In this document: one piece after another, positions 34,673 through 49,600 of the stretch | Layout of the letters: the number at the start of each line of letters is the position of its first letter | Position numbering within the stretch: position 1 is the stretch's first letter | NCBI RefSeq assembly: GCF_000224145.3 | Contig: NW_004190505.1 | Span: 1-64,000, forward strand | Length of the DNA stretch: 64,000 nucleotides | Direction of reading: 5' to 3' | Source: Ciona intestinalis | Lineage: Eukaryota > Chordata > Ascidiacea > Phlebobranchia > Cionidae | The notes under the pieces: model-generated | The model's database searches: none | What the model saw: only the letters and a program-made list of their open reading frames with translations | Told to the model about the DNA's origin: nothing | Program-made: the position numbers and the translations under genes

Positions 34673-37600
34673 ATGTTCAAGCTTGGCGCAAACACGTTGT
34701 CCGTTCCCATGAGTTTATTCGCCGACAATCGTAAGCGATTATGCAACAAAGTACGAACAATCGATGTTCCAGAACATTCCATTGTTTTACTCCAAGGAGG
34801 GCAACAACAACAGCAAGATTCTACCGATCGTGACATCACATTCAGACAGGTATTGCTATTATGACGTACAATTAACGTGCGTGGCGGGGAATTTCCCCTC
34901 TAAATACGATATACATCAACCGAAACGTTTGACACTCAAGTACTTTTCACCCGAGCGTGTTTTACCGAATGTTTTTTTGATGCTAATTTCCTTCTCTTCG
35001 TTGTAATTATTAATCTTATTTTCGCTATCGTACTCGAAAAGATTAATTAGATATATATCGTGTCACCCCACCCCCACCCCCTTCCACAGGAATCCTTCTT
35101 CCAATGGTGTTTTGGTGTCAGCGAACCAGACTGCTTCGGTGCGATTGACGTCACATCCGGCAGATCCGTTCTCTTCGTACCAAAGCTGCCTGTTGAATAC
35201 CGGGTGTGGATGGGGGAGATATTTCCACCAAGTCACTTCCAAGCTAAATATCGGGTTGATGACGTCATGTTTGTTAATGACGTAAGCACTTTTTAACTTT
35301 AATGGTTTATGACGTCATATATACAGTGACGTGGAGGTTACACAAGAAAAAATGAAATTTACTAAAAAAATATTTTTATTGAATATCACGTCGTATTCAC
35401 CGTGACGTGTTACATTATATGACGTCATAGTAGCAGCGATGTAGATATTCCGCATTATGACGTCTTTGGTATTATTTACAGATGGTTGCCGTTCTACGTT
35501 CGATGGGGGCACGCGTTATTTTAACACTGGTAAGTAAATGAGATTTGTGACGTAACAATCGTGGTTGTTATGGTTCCGTGAATGTAGGAACGCGGATTAA
35601 TATCCGATCGTGAAGGTTTGGGAATTGCCGGATCTATTTGCAGCAGGTATTACGTTGTTGCGCCCGCTTATTCATAGTAAACAAATGCCCGGTCGTAGTT
35701 GGTTAGGAGCATGCTTCTACTTAACAGTTTAGGGTTCGATGGCCGCGTTGTCGCTACCACGGGCAAGTATGTAACTAACCAACTACGACTCGGTGGTCAT
35801 TAAAGGGTTGTCCCGATTGTCAATTATACAGGAAAGAATTACCCACCACGTTACATACGTAGTATAACTCATAAGCAGGCACCAGGTGTATAAAACGTAA
35901 CAGCCGTGTTGAATGTCTTTGTTCACAACTTTAGCTGCAACAACTAACAATATACCCTCAGTTTCAAGGTGGACACCGAATCGTTACAGCCGGTGATCAG
36001 TGAATGTCGGGTGATCAAATCGAAGGAAGAAATCGACATTATTAGATACGTCAGTCGCGTCAGTAGCGAAGCGCATAAAGAGATCATGCGACGTATACGG
36101 CCGGGGTGGATGGAATACCAGGCTGAAAGGTGGGTGTATTTGTACAGTGTTGCCGGGTGTATTTGTACAGTGTTGCCGGGTGTATTTGTACAGTGTTGCC
36201 GGGTGTATTTGTACAGTGTTGCCGGGTGTATTTGTACAGTGTTGCCGGGTGTATTTGTACAGTGTTGCCGGGTGTATTTGTACAGTGTTGCCGGGTGTAT
36301 TTGTACAGTGTTGCCAGGTGTATTTGTACAGTGTTGCCAGATGTATTTGTACATTGTTGCCAGGTGTATTTGTACAGTGTTACCAGGTGTATTTGTACAG
36401 TGTTGCCGGGTGTATTTGTACAGTGTTGCCAGGTGTATTTGTACAGTGTTGCTAGGTGTATTTGTACAGTGTTGCCGGGTGTATTTGTACAGTGTTGCCA
36501 GGTGTATTTGTACAGTGTTACCAGGTGTATTTGTACAGTGTTGCCGGGTGTATTTGTACAGTGTTGCTAGGTGTATTTGTACAGTGTTGCTAGGTGTATT
36601 TGTACAGTGTTTCTAGGTGTATTTGTACAGTGTTGCTAGGTGTATTTGTACAGTGTTGCTGGGTGTATTTGTACAGTGTTGCCAGGTGTATTTGTACAGT
36701 GTTACCAGGTGTATTTGTACAGTGTTGCCAGGTGTATTTGTACAGTGTTGCCCGGTGTATTTGTACAGTGTTACCAGGTGTATTTGTACAGTGTTGCCAG
36801 GTGTATTTGTACAGTGTTGCCGGGCATATTTGTACAGTGTTGCCGTATAAACAATTATCTTTTCCAGTCTTTTCCGACACTTGGTCCAAACCCACGGTGG
36901 TGGTAGGCACGTATTCTACGACTGCGTTGCATCGTCAGGTCCCAGGTGTGCCATCATGAACTACGGTAGAGCCACGTATCCCAATGATCATGTTATCGAA
37001 GATGGGACGCTATGGTGAGAATAGTTGTTTGTTACGTCACATACCTTCTGTATAACGTCACATTTTTCATATTCTAAATGGGAACTATGAGTATTCACTG
37101 GGTTCGGCAACCGTTCTTTAATTTAACACTTTTCCTAAAGTAGTTTTATCTGTAAACTATATTTTAACGATTGTCGTTTTGCTGCTAATTCCCTTCTCTT
37201 TGTTGTTTTAATTTATCTGATTTTTCGTATTTCGTATTCGAAGGGAGAAATCACTATATTATATTATATGCATCCGTACAATGTCCTTTGTGAGCTTTAT
37301 GGCTTAAACACGCCATTATTTCAGCCCTCCAGGTAACTCATAAGTAACAATACCCTTTTATGACGTCACAGTTTGTTCGATATGAGCGGGGAATATTGTT
37401 GTTATGGTAGTGACATCACAAACACTTTTCCCGCCAATGGAAAATTCACAGAAGACCAGAAGGCGATCTACAATATCGTGTTGGAGGCGAACATGGCGGT
37501 GAAGGCAGTCATGCGGCCTGGTGGGTTGTTCTAACGTTATATAATATGATGGGGCAGGTTGGGACTAAATGCTGGGGCAGGATGGGACAAAATGGTGAGC

Positions 37601-38760
37601 AGGATGAGACATTATGGTGGGGCACAATGAGATAAAATGGTGGGGCAGGATGGGCCAAAATGATGGGGCAGGATGGGACAGTATGGTGGGGTAGTATGGG
37701 ACAAAATGGTGGGGCAGGATGGGACAGTATGGTGGGGCAGGGTGGGACATTATAGTGGGGCATGATGGGACATTATGGTGGAGCAGAATGGGGCATGTTT
37801 CATTTTCTTTTGTTGCATATTTGGTTCTGAATAAAGAATATTTGCATGGAGGGGTAATGGCAGACATTGTAACATGGGTGTTCTGTTTCATATACACTCA
37901 CTATAATAAGTTACTGCCGCGCGAGTTAAAAATAAGTTGCGTCTATTCAGTCATGTGATGCAGTGTTACGTCACAGGCGTAGGGTTGGTGGACCTCCACT
38001 TGATGGCGGAAAAGATCGTCTTGAAAGGATTGGTTAAACTTGGTGTGTTGCATGGTGACGTAGACGTGATGTCACAATCCCGTGTGGGCGGGGTGTTTAT
38101 GCCCTTTGGCGTCGGCCATTTTGTGGGACTGAATCTTGTCGACGTGGGGGGTTACCCCAAGGTGGGTTTATATTCCATTGTTTTTAATCATTTCCTTAAC
38201 TGGTTCATGTTGGTCATTTCTGAAAATCTTCGTTTCTACTTAATCGACGTTACATGAATCCACTCCATGCAACAGGGAGGACCACCACGTCGAACCGAGT
38301 ATTCACTTAATCGATTACAAACCACCCGCCCAATGAAAGCTGGAATGGTGATCACTGTTGAACCAGGTCTTTACTTCCATAAGCCGGTAAGTGAAGATGA
38401 CGTGTCACTCGGTTATGACGCAATAATTGAAAGATGACGTCACATATGTTTGTTCTATAGTTAATAGAAGACGCATTGAAAAATCCAGAGTTTGCAAAGT
38501 TTATTGACGTCACGCGACTACAACATTTCATGAACTTTGGTGGGGTAAGTTGTGGTAAAATATGACATCACGATGTATGACGTAAGGTTTTACGACGTCA
38601 GGTTCGCATCGAGGACATCGTCACCGTGAAGTCAGAAGGCATTGAAGTTTTGTCTCATTTACCACGTGACGTCGATGCAATCGAACAACTCATGCGTGAA
38701 GGGCGGGAAAACGAAGACGTATCATTGGCTGGCACCTTGCTACCCAGTGTTACGCAATAA
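34673..38760 (+). CDS. PEPD: prolidase paralogue, copy 2, with altered substrate pocket
   Basis: Same exon plan as copy 1, about eleven exons. The ATG at 34673 lies one base after a CAG acceptor, so the mRNA may be trans-spliced there or a short first exon is unseen. Metal ligands remain (D, D in [17 protein letters not shown] in GVGHFVG; E in [10 protein letters not shown] in VRIEDI). Positions equivalent to human H255, H377 and R398 are changed to Asn (IMNYGRAT), Val (NLVDVGGYP) and Gln (RLQTTRP), and H366 is Phe. The remaining sequence is well conserved and all splice sites look intact, so it is probably expressed but with changed or lost dipeptidase activity. The 23-bp minisatellite and a G-rich repeat sit in its introns. 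Confidence 0.93.
35690..35915 (+). repeat. SINE-like repeat retaining a tRNA-like head
   Basis: TAGTTGGTTAGGAGCATGC resembles a tRNA A box and GGGTTCGATGGCC a B box, about 35 bases apart, followed by CTCGGTGGTCATTAAAGGG and a tail unit. This is the clearest evidence that the family is tRNA-derived. In a prolidase 2 intron. Confidence 0.65.
36130..36846 (+). repeat. 23-bp minisatellite, about 31 copies, at the same splice donor as in copy 1
   Basis: Same unit as the 27608 array (GTGTATTTGTACAGTGTTGC plus three variable bases), starting at the donor of the equivalent prolidase 2 exon (ends 36129). Copy number differs from array 1 (about 31 against 24), so the arrays have expanded or contracted independently. 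Confidence 0.95.
37547..37797 (+). repeat. G-rich tandem repeat (ATGGTGGGGCAGGATGGGAC), about 11 units
   Basis: Degenerate units of about 22-25 bases, strongly G-rich on the plus strand with many GGGG and GGG runs. It lies in the prolidase 2 intron after the exon ending near 37521. The opposite-strand open frames ([11 protein letters not shown] type) are repeat artefacts. A short SINE-like tail piece follows at about 37840-37920. Confidence 0.85.
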
Positions 38761-38940
38761 TAACAACCTTACACCTGACAACACTGGAAAAACTTGCAAT
38801 TCGTCTGGCAACACTGCTTTTAATTCCATTGATTTTACTCACTCGATAATTGACTGGCAGCACTGCTTCGTAATTCGAGTTCAAAATCAACGTGACGTCA
38901 TAGAGATTCCAGTATTTATTTACATCAACAATCAACATAT

Positions 38941-42999
<4,059 letters not shown>

Positions 43000-44023
43000 A
43001 ATGGCTGAAACTGCTGGTAGACCAAACGCGAAAGTTAAATCGTCTTAATGCTCTTGTAGAAAGTAAACCAGAGTGGCTGCATTGCATTTATTTATATCGG
43101 ACTCGAGGAAAATTCCCGACCAATATTTCCGCATTTAAATTCGGCATCCGAAATACCGGATACATGAATGAGTTTTGGATTAGTTTCGATCGACTAGTTT
43201 ACGTCATTAGGAAATAATAAAAGCCTTAGTACCACCTCCGGTTAGGAATTGTATTGTTTAGCGATGCAGCGCAAAGTCACAAACATGGAATTGTAGTTGA
43301 ATGTTTTCTTCACGCTGCTGATGCAATTCGTTACTACGCGATCGAGTTAGTTATTGTTTTGATTTTGATTTCATTAAAAAAAACTTTTTGTTGAGAAAAA
43401 TAAGGAAACAAATTCTACCAATAATTCACAATAAACTGTTAAATTATGTCGATGGTATGTCGCTTACAGATGTTTATGTGCTTGCCCGGTGTGTGTTTTA
43501 ATATATTTGAATTGTTGTCTATTAATAAAGTATCACCCCAAAGTCGTCATATATTAAATTCTAGAAATATTGGCCTCAATGCGCCCAAGTGTCCCGATTT
43601 CCCCCACTCTACTAAATAACTTACTCCCATCTAAGCCGCTGATCATTTGAATTCCATCATAAGAGTTCTTCGAACGCCTCAGTATGTATTGTATTCCCGT
43701 ATAAAGTGATCGCACCTACAACGTTTCCATCGCTTCTCTTTGTTCTCGTGAATAAATCTGCATGCAACAACGTTTACTGGAAAGTAACTTAATCACCTGT
43801 CAATCAAAATGTTGATTCTACAAATTAATTTGAATTCACAAGCTACAGTATACGAATACAAACTCCCAGGTCGTCGAAAGTTGGATACCAAATATACATC
43901 TATAGCTGATGATAAATTGAATGCAAATTACATACAGAAGCCTCCTGAAACTAAATGTGGAAACGCGGGCATATAAGATACCGCAGATAAAGCCATCATT
44001 TCATCACAAGAAAGAAAATCATC
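43000..44023. other. divergent spacer between intelectin and the small peptide gene
   Basis: About 1 kb, AT-rich. A TATA box for the peptide gene lies at its right end. Nothing else was recognised; no TGACGTCA octamers occur here although they are dense just to the left. Confidence 0.4.
43970..43980 (+). promoter_or_regulatory. TATA box of the small peptide gene
   Basis: GCATATAAGATA lies about 53 bases before the start codon at 44024, which would place transcription start near 44000 and leave a 5' UTR of about 20-25 bases. This is one of the few clear TATA boxes in the window and fits a highly regulated, tissue-specific gene. Confidence 0.6.
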
Positions 44024-44917
44024 ATGAACCGTTGTGTTGCTCTTATTCTACTGGTCATTCTTCTGTCTCAAGTTGCGAATGGATGGAAAATTTGTTATGG
44101 TAAAATTTGCGTAAGTTTTGATGAAGACGGAGTTGAAGCTGTATTAAAGTAAGGGAATGAGCCTAATGTTTGGTGTGATGTAAACCTTTGTGTATCTAAC
44201 ACTTAACGAACTTAGTTCGGCAGTGTTACATTGGTTAAGGCATTTACCATTAGCCCAAATTTACGATGGGAAGCCAAGATGATGCTATGCCATTGTGGGT
44301 GCATGTAACATTGGGCAAAACATGTTAATTGCTTTAACCCAGTGGTCACTTATGGGTTATCTAAACGAAGATACAAAATCTCAACAAAAAAAAACAACGT
44401 GGTAACTCATAAGCGAACACAAGGTGTATGAAACAAAACACCCCTGTTATAACGACTGTCGTTGCCCCGCCATGCGAGGATAAATAGGTTGCATACGTGG
44501 TAACTTGTAAGCGGGCACGAGGTGTTTGAAACAGAACGCCCGTGTTATAACGACTGTTGTTGCCCCGCCATGCGTGGATAAATAAGTTACATCCATTCAA
44601 CTTTACTCTGTTTAGAACGTCACTACAGGATTCAAACCTCGGTAAGTTGCGACGACATGTTTCACTCAGTGATTATTTATTTGTTGCGTTTAACATTAAT
44701 TTTATTTATGTTTTTAAATAAGATAACCAAATGTAATTTAACTAAAGCATCGAAGAGAAGTGACCATTAGTTTTACAATGTGTAAAAATATAAAATCGTG
44801 GGCATTAAACATAACACCAATGTTGATTTATATTCCGCCTCAGACCAAAGCTTTGAGGAAATGCTTGGTGAAACTCAAATGATGAATGATCAAGGCGCTC
44901 GGGCGGGTTCTGTTTAA
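44024..44917 (+). CDS. 74-residue secreted peptide precursor, three exons
   Basis: Exons 44024-44148, 44616-44641 (only 26 bases) and 44844-44917 join in phase with good splice signals. The product is a signal peptide (MNRCVALILLVILLSQVANG), a short segment WKICYGKICVSFDEDG with two cysteines spaced C-x4-C, and an acidic C-terminal part ending NDQGARAGSV. There is no dibasic processing site. The order signal peptide, short mature part, acidic tail resembles tunicate antimicrobial precursors such as styelins; the six-residue Cys ring followed by Val also recalls urotensin II. Neither resemblance is strong, so the function is unknown. The first intron is largely a SINE-like repeat. Confidence 0.65.
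44215..44600 (+). repeat. SINE-like repeat, full length with two tail units
   Basis: tRNA-like head region (ACATTGGTTAAGGCATTTACC), GGGCAAAACATGTTAATTGC, CCCAGTGGTCACTTATGGG, then two tail units ending ATAAATAAGTTACATCCATT. It fills most of intron 1 of the peptide gene and ends about 15 bases before exon 2. Confidence 0.8.
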
Positions 44918-46675
44918 GCTTGAGGTATCAATAACTCGTGATCTTACAATTCGTTTGTATTGTGCTGTGGGGCAGGACGGGATACCGTTAGCGCATAACA
45001 TCCCATATTTCCTGATCGTGTTTTGAAATAACGCCACTCTTTCAAAGTAGGCTGGTGAGGATATAGTTATATAATTCTGTGAATACTCTTTGTTTACCAC
45101 TAAATGATAGGATGAGGAATAATAATGATACGTCCCATCTTACCCCAACCTACAATGTGGTTTAATTTAAATTTGTGTTTTCAGTCTTTTCTCATCGCAT
45201 AAACCATGGACGGTTTCGAGCAAAGGAAATAAACAAAAAACAGTCAATGCCGTTTTTTTTTTTTATTGTGGTATATCGGGGTGGGGGAAGACGGGACACT
45301 TTTAGTTCCTAAATGAAGTAATGTAATTCATTTATCCTTGTATGGCGGAGCAACGACCATCGTTAGTACTACGTATATAACTTCGTGGGTGACGGCACTC
45401 GCACATTACGATATAATGCGGTAGTGGTAGCGAAAGCCTCGCAAACAAAGATACAGGGTTCAAGGCTCGGCAGCGCTACTATTATCGGCGTGTGACTTAG
45501 GGCAAGGCAATTATCGGTAAGTGATTTAACCCTGTGGTCACTAATGAGCAACATTCCGGTAAAATGAAACTGAACTTTTGCTGCCCAAGAATAAACGAAC
45601 ATTAGTCAGACAACTTATGTTACAGTTTTTATTCGTACAAATAACTAAATTGCTGTGGAAAGTGTGAAATAGAATAAAACATTACAGAAGTTGTGTATAA
45701 TGATAATAATGTGCATTGTATGTCTATTGTTTTAACCATGGTTGAAATTGTAAGGTAATTCAGATAACAAAGAAATTCACAATATCGCAAGCTGGGTTCA
45801 AAGTATCTCAACTACTAGAACGCCGTGCCAGTCAACTTGAAATAGTTATCGACCTTTTGGAATGGCGCAATGCTGGGTTCTAATTGAAATCCAGAACTGG
45901 TTTATTAATCGTCATTCTGCTGAATGAAGAATGTGGGGTTAGTTATGCAGAGTTGCATATGTACAACAGAAGGCGCGTGTAAGCTTATTTACATCGCAGG
46001 GATCATTGAAGATTCTAAATTACCACCAGCAGGTCCGTGTCTTTATCACCTGGGAAACATGGAATATCGTTATACATGTTAACATAACTTTATTACTTCA
46101 TAGCACTGTTTTTGTTGTTCACGTACAAGTTGTTTTGTTTGTTAGTTTAATTTTGGTTACGTTCTTTTTCACTATTTGTAGCCCCTGCGTTTCTTATCAA
46201 TATTTTATTTACGCACGACTTGTTTTTTCCACTTGTTTAACGTTTCTGCGTTCTTTGCCCAAAGCATGATTGTTGCGTGTCACGTGCCGTGCACCGCGCG
46301 TTCCCTGCTTCTAGTTTTGAATGTTTCGGGCAGTTATCGTTGTACTGTGTCGGTAATAGGTTGTGTTATTCAGTTATTGTGAGCGAAATGTTGCATTGAG
46401 TCGTTAAGTGAGATTCGTACCCAGCTGTTGTGGTAATGTAACAGACAAGTGAGTTTTTCAAGTTAACTCGTTTCAGACTGCGTTTATTGAACTACATTTA
46501 TAGTTAAGTCGCGTTTATTGCACGCCCCGCGATCGTTAAAGTAGTGTCCCAGATCACACCACCGTCATAAAACGTAACAATACATAGAAGTGTTCTTAAA
46601 CAGGACACTTAGTTAGTTGTAAACATAAAACATGTAAAATGTTGCAATTATAATTAAAATGTTTAAATATTTGAA
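44918..46675. other. gene-poor spacer with repeats
   Basis: MITE copy at 44966-45150 (CTGTGGGGCAGGACGGGATA to GTCCCATCTTACCCCAAC), SINE-like pieces at about 45320-45570 with a tRNA-like head (GTAGTGGTAGCGAAAGCC, GGGTTCAAGGC). A 40-codon open stretch at about 45770-45891 (FKVSQLLERRASQLEIVIDL) is unexplained. 46290-46610 is a GC-richer stretch with no recognisable content. No gene model could be built. Confidence 0.4.
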
Positions 46676-49600
46676 TTATAAAATAAATATAAAAAGTGTT
46701 TTACCCTGGGCTGCTTCAAGGATTTGTGGCATGGCGTTTTGTTGTGGCATGGCGTTTTGTTGTGGCATGGCGTTTTGTGGTGGCATGGCGTTTTGTTGTG
46801 GCATGGCGTTTTGTTGTGGCATGGCGTTTTGTTGTGGCATGGCGTTTTGTTGTGGCATGGCGTTTTGTTGTGGCATGGCGTTTTGTTGTGGCATGGCGTT
46901 TTGTTGTGGCATGGCGTTTTGTTGTGGCATGGCGTTTTGTTGTGGCATGATGTTTTGTTGTGGTATTATAACTTGCCGGGGCATAATGTTTTGTGGCATT
47001 ATAACTTGTGCTTGCATGGCATTTTGTTGCATTGGGACGATGGTTCCATTTGGCTGTTGAATGAAGCACAACTGACCGTCTGCACCTGCAAAATATATTA
47101 TCAAACATTTGTGTGGAATTTGTAAATCCAAGTTGAATTGATAGAAACCTGTTGGTTGGGGAATGTTGTTCAATTGGATCTGGGGTTGAACACGTACGAA
47201 GCTTTGGTAGAATTCTGTGCTCTGGGTGTATGAAGGTGTTGGTTAAGTAGTTTAAGTTCCTACAGTGAGGCACGCCATGGGATCTGGGATTTTGGCCAGA
47301 GTTGGCCCATTACCCCAACATTGTATATGCACATTCTATTCCATATGGATGAGGTCCTACAGTGAGGCATGTCATGGAACCTGAAATTTAGACCAGAGTT
47401 GGCCCATTACCCCAACATTGTATATGCACATTCTATTCTATATGGGTGAGGTTCTACAGTGAGGCATGCCATGGGATCTGGGGTTTAGACCAGAGTTGGC
47501 CCATTACCCCAACATTGTATATGCACATTCTACTTTATATGGGTGAGGTTCTACAGTGAGGCACGCAATGGGACCTTGGATTGAGGCCAGAGTTTCGTCG
47601 ACTGTCAAGCTACAGCAGGTTTAAATCAGTAAACTCTGCGTGAAAGCAAAAAAAGAAATAAAAAGAAAAGAAATGCAAACTTACCATTTTTCTGCAACAA
47701 GTTGTATTGCATGTCAGTGCAGCAGACACAATAAATAACACAAATTCCACCAAACCAAGTAAGCCAATGAGACAATGAATGATAGTGAGACCAGGAAAGG
47801 GTGATAGGGGAGGTGTGATGGGTGGAGTGGATAAGGTTGTCGTTCTCACGGTTGTCGTTTCATAATCAACAGATTCATCATTAAAATCGTTATAACCATT
47901 GTTGTAATCGTTGTTGAGATCATTGTTGTTGTACTGTGGAAACAGACATTCATGAAACTCAGATACAGAAGTAGCACTAACTAATCAAATACATAGGCAA
48001 AACTAACAAATGTAACTTTAAAAGTTATTTATACTTGCATGGCGGGGCAACGACATTCGCTATAACACAGGTGTTCTGTTTCATGCACCTCGTGCCCGCT
48101 TACAAGTTACCACGTATGTAACTTATTTATCCTCGCACGGCGGGGCAACGACAGTTGTTATAACACTGGTGTTCTGTTTCATACACCTCGTGCCCGCTTA
48201 CAAGTTACCACGTATGTAACTTTGAAAAATGGGTTTTATATAATTTGTGCAAAATTTTAATAAAAGGTTGGGTTTCCAAAATGACAGATATGTAGTTTGT
48301 ATTCGAAACTTTAGTTTGTTTATCATTATTTTATTATCTAGCCAAGTACTACTACATTTATATCATTTAGATTCATTGNNNNNNNNNNNNNNNNNNNNNN
48401 NNNNNNNNNNNNNNNNNNNNNNNNNNNNNNNNNNNNNNNNNNNNNNNNNNNNNNNNNNNNNNNNNNNNNNNNNNNNNNNNNNNNNNNNNNNNNNNNNNNN
48501 NNNNNNNNNNNNNNNNNNNNNNNNNNNNNNNNNNNNNNNNNNNNNNNNNNNNNNNNNNNNNNNNNNNNNNNNNNNNNNNNNNNNNNNNNNNNNNNNNNNN
48601 NNNNNNNNNNNNNNNNNNNNNNNNNNNNNNNNNNNNNNNNNNNNNNNNNNNNNNNNNNNNNNNNNNNNNNNNNNNNNNNNNNNNNNNNNNNNNNNNNNNN
48701 NNNNNNNNNNNNNNNNNNNNNNNNNNNNNNNNNNNNNNNNNNNNNNNNNNNNNNNNNNNNNNNNNNNNNNNNNNNNNNNNNNNNNNNNNNNNNNNNNNNN
48801 NNNNNNNNNNNNNNNNNNNNNNNNNNNNNNNNNNNNNNNNNNNNNNNNNNNNNNNNNNNNNNNNNNNNNNNNNNNNNNNNNNNNNNNNNNNNNNNNNNNN
48901 NNNNNNNNNNNNNNNNNNNNNNNNNNNNNNNNNNNNNNNNNNNNNNNNNNNNNNNNNNNNNNNNNNNNNNNNNNNNNNNNNNNNNNNNNNNNNNNNNNNN
49001 NNNNNNNNNNNNNNNNNNNNNNNNNNNNNNNNNNNNNNNNNNNNNNNNNNNNNNNNNNNNNNNNNNNNNNNNNNNNNNNNNNNNNNNNNNNNNNNNNNNN
49101 NCATGTCAGTGCAGCAGACACAATAAATAACACAAATTCCACCAAACCAAGTAAGCCAATGAGACAATGAATGATAGTGAGACCAGGAAAGGGTGATAGG
49201 GGAGGTGTGATGGGTGGAGTGGATAAGGTTGTCGTTCTCACGGTTGTCGTTTCATAATCAACAGATTCATCATTAAAATCGTTATAACCATTGTTGTAAT
49301 CGTTGTTGAGATCATTGTTGTTGTACTGTGGAAACAGACATTCATGAAACTCAGATACAGAAGTAGCACTAACTAATCAAATACATAGGCAAAACTAACA
49401 AATGTAACTTTAAAAGTTATTTATACTTGCATGGCGGGGCAACGACATTCGCTATAACACAGGTGTTCTGTTTCATGCACCTCGTGCCCCCTTACAAGTT
49501 ACCACGTATGTAACTTGTTTATCCTCGCACGGCGGGGCAACGACAGTTGTTATAACACTGGTGTTCTGTTTCATACACCTCGTGCCCGCTTACAAGTTAC

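Noticed and set aside
35944-36959. Overlapping open frames with VYLYSV / CTNTPGN repeats
   Set aside because: Same minisatellite artefact at the second prolidase copy.
37509-37897. Pro-rich open frames opposite the G-rich repeat
   Set aside because: Repeat artefact within a prolidase 2 intron.
45770-45891. 40-codon open stretch FKVSQLLERRASQLEIVIDL as a terminal exon
   Set aside because: A CAG acceptor precedes it, but no upstream exon in phase was found and there is no recognisable family.
46015-46610. GC-richer stretch with strong 3'-flank-like features, considered as a solo LTR
   Set aside because: No matching partner copy, no convincing terminal repeats or target duplication, and no coding remnant nearby.
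46696-47273. Open frames reading WRFVVA, GMAFCC, HGVLLW and TTKRHA repeats
   Set aside because: Alternative frames of the 18-bp repeat; only the MPQQNA frame continues an exon of the MS4A-like gene.
48247-49241. Long open frames across the gap
   Set aside because: They consist mostly of N and have no meaning.
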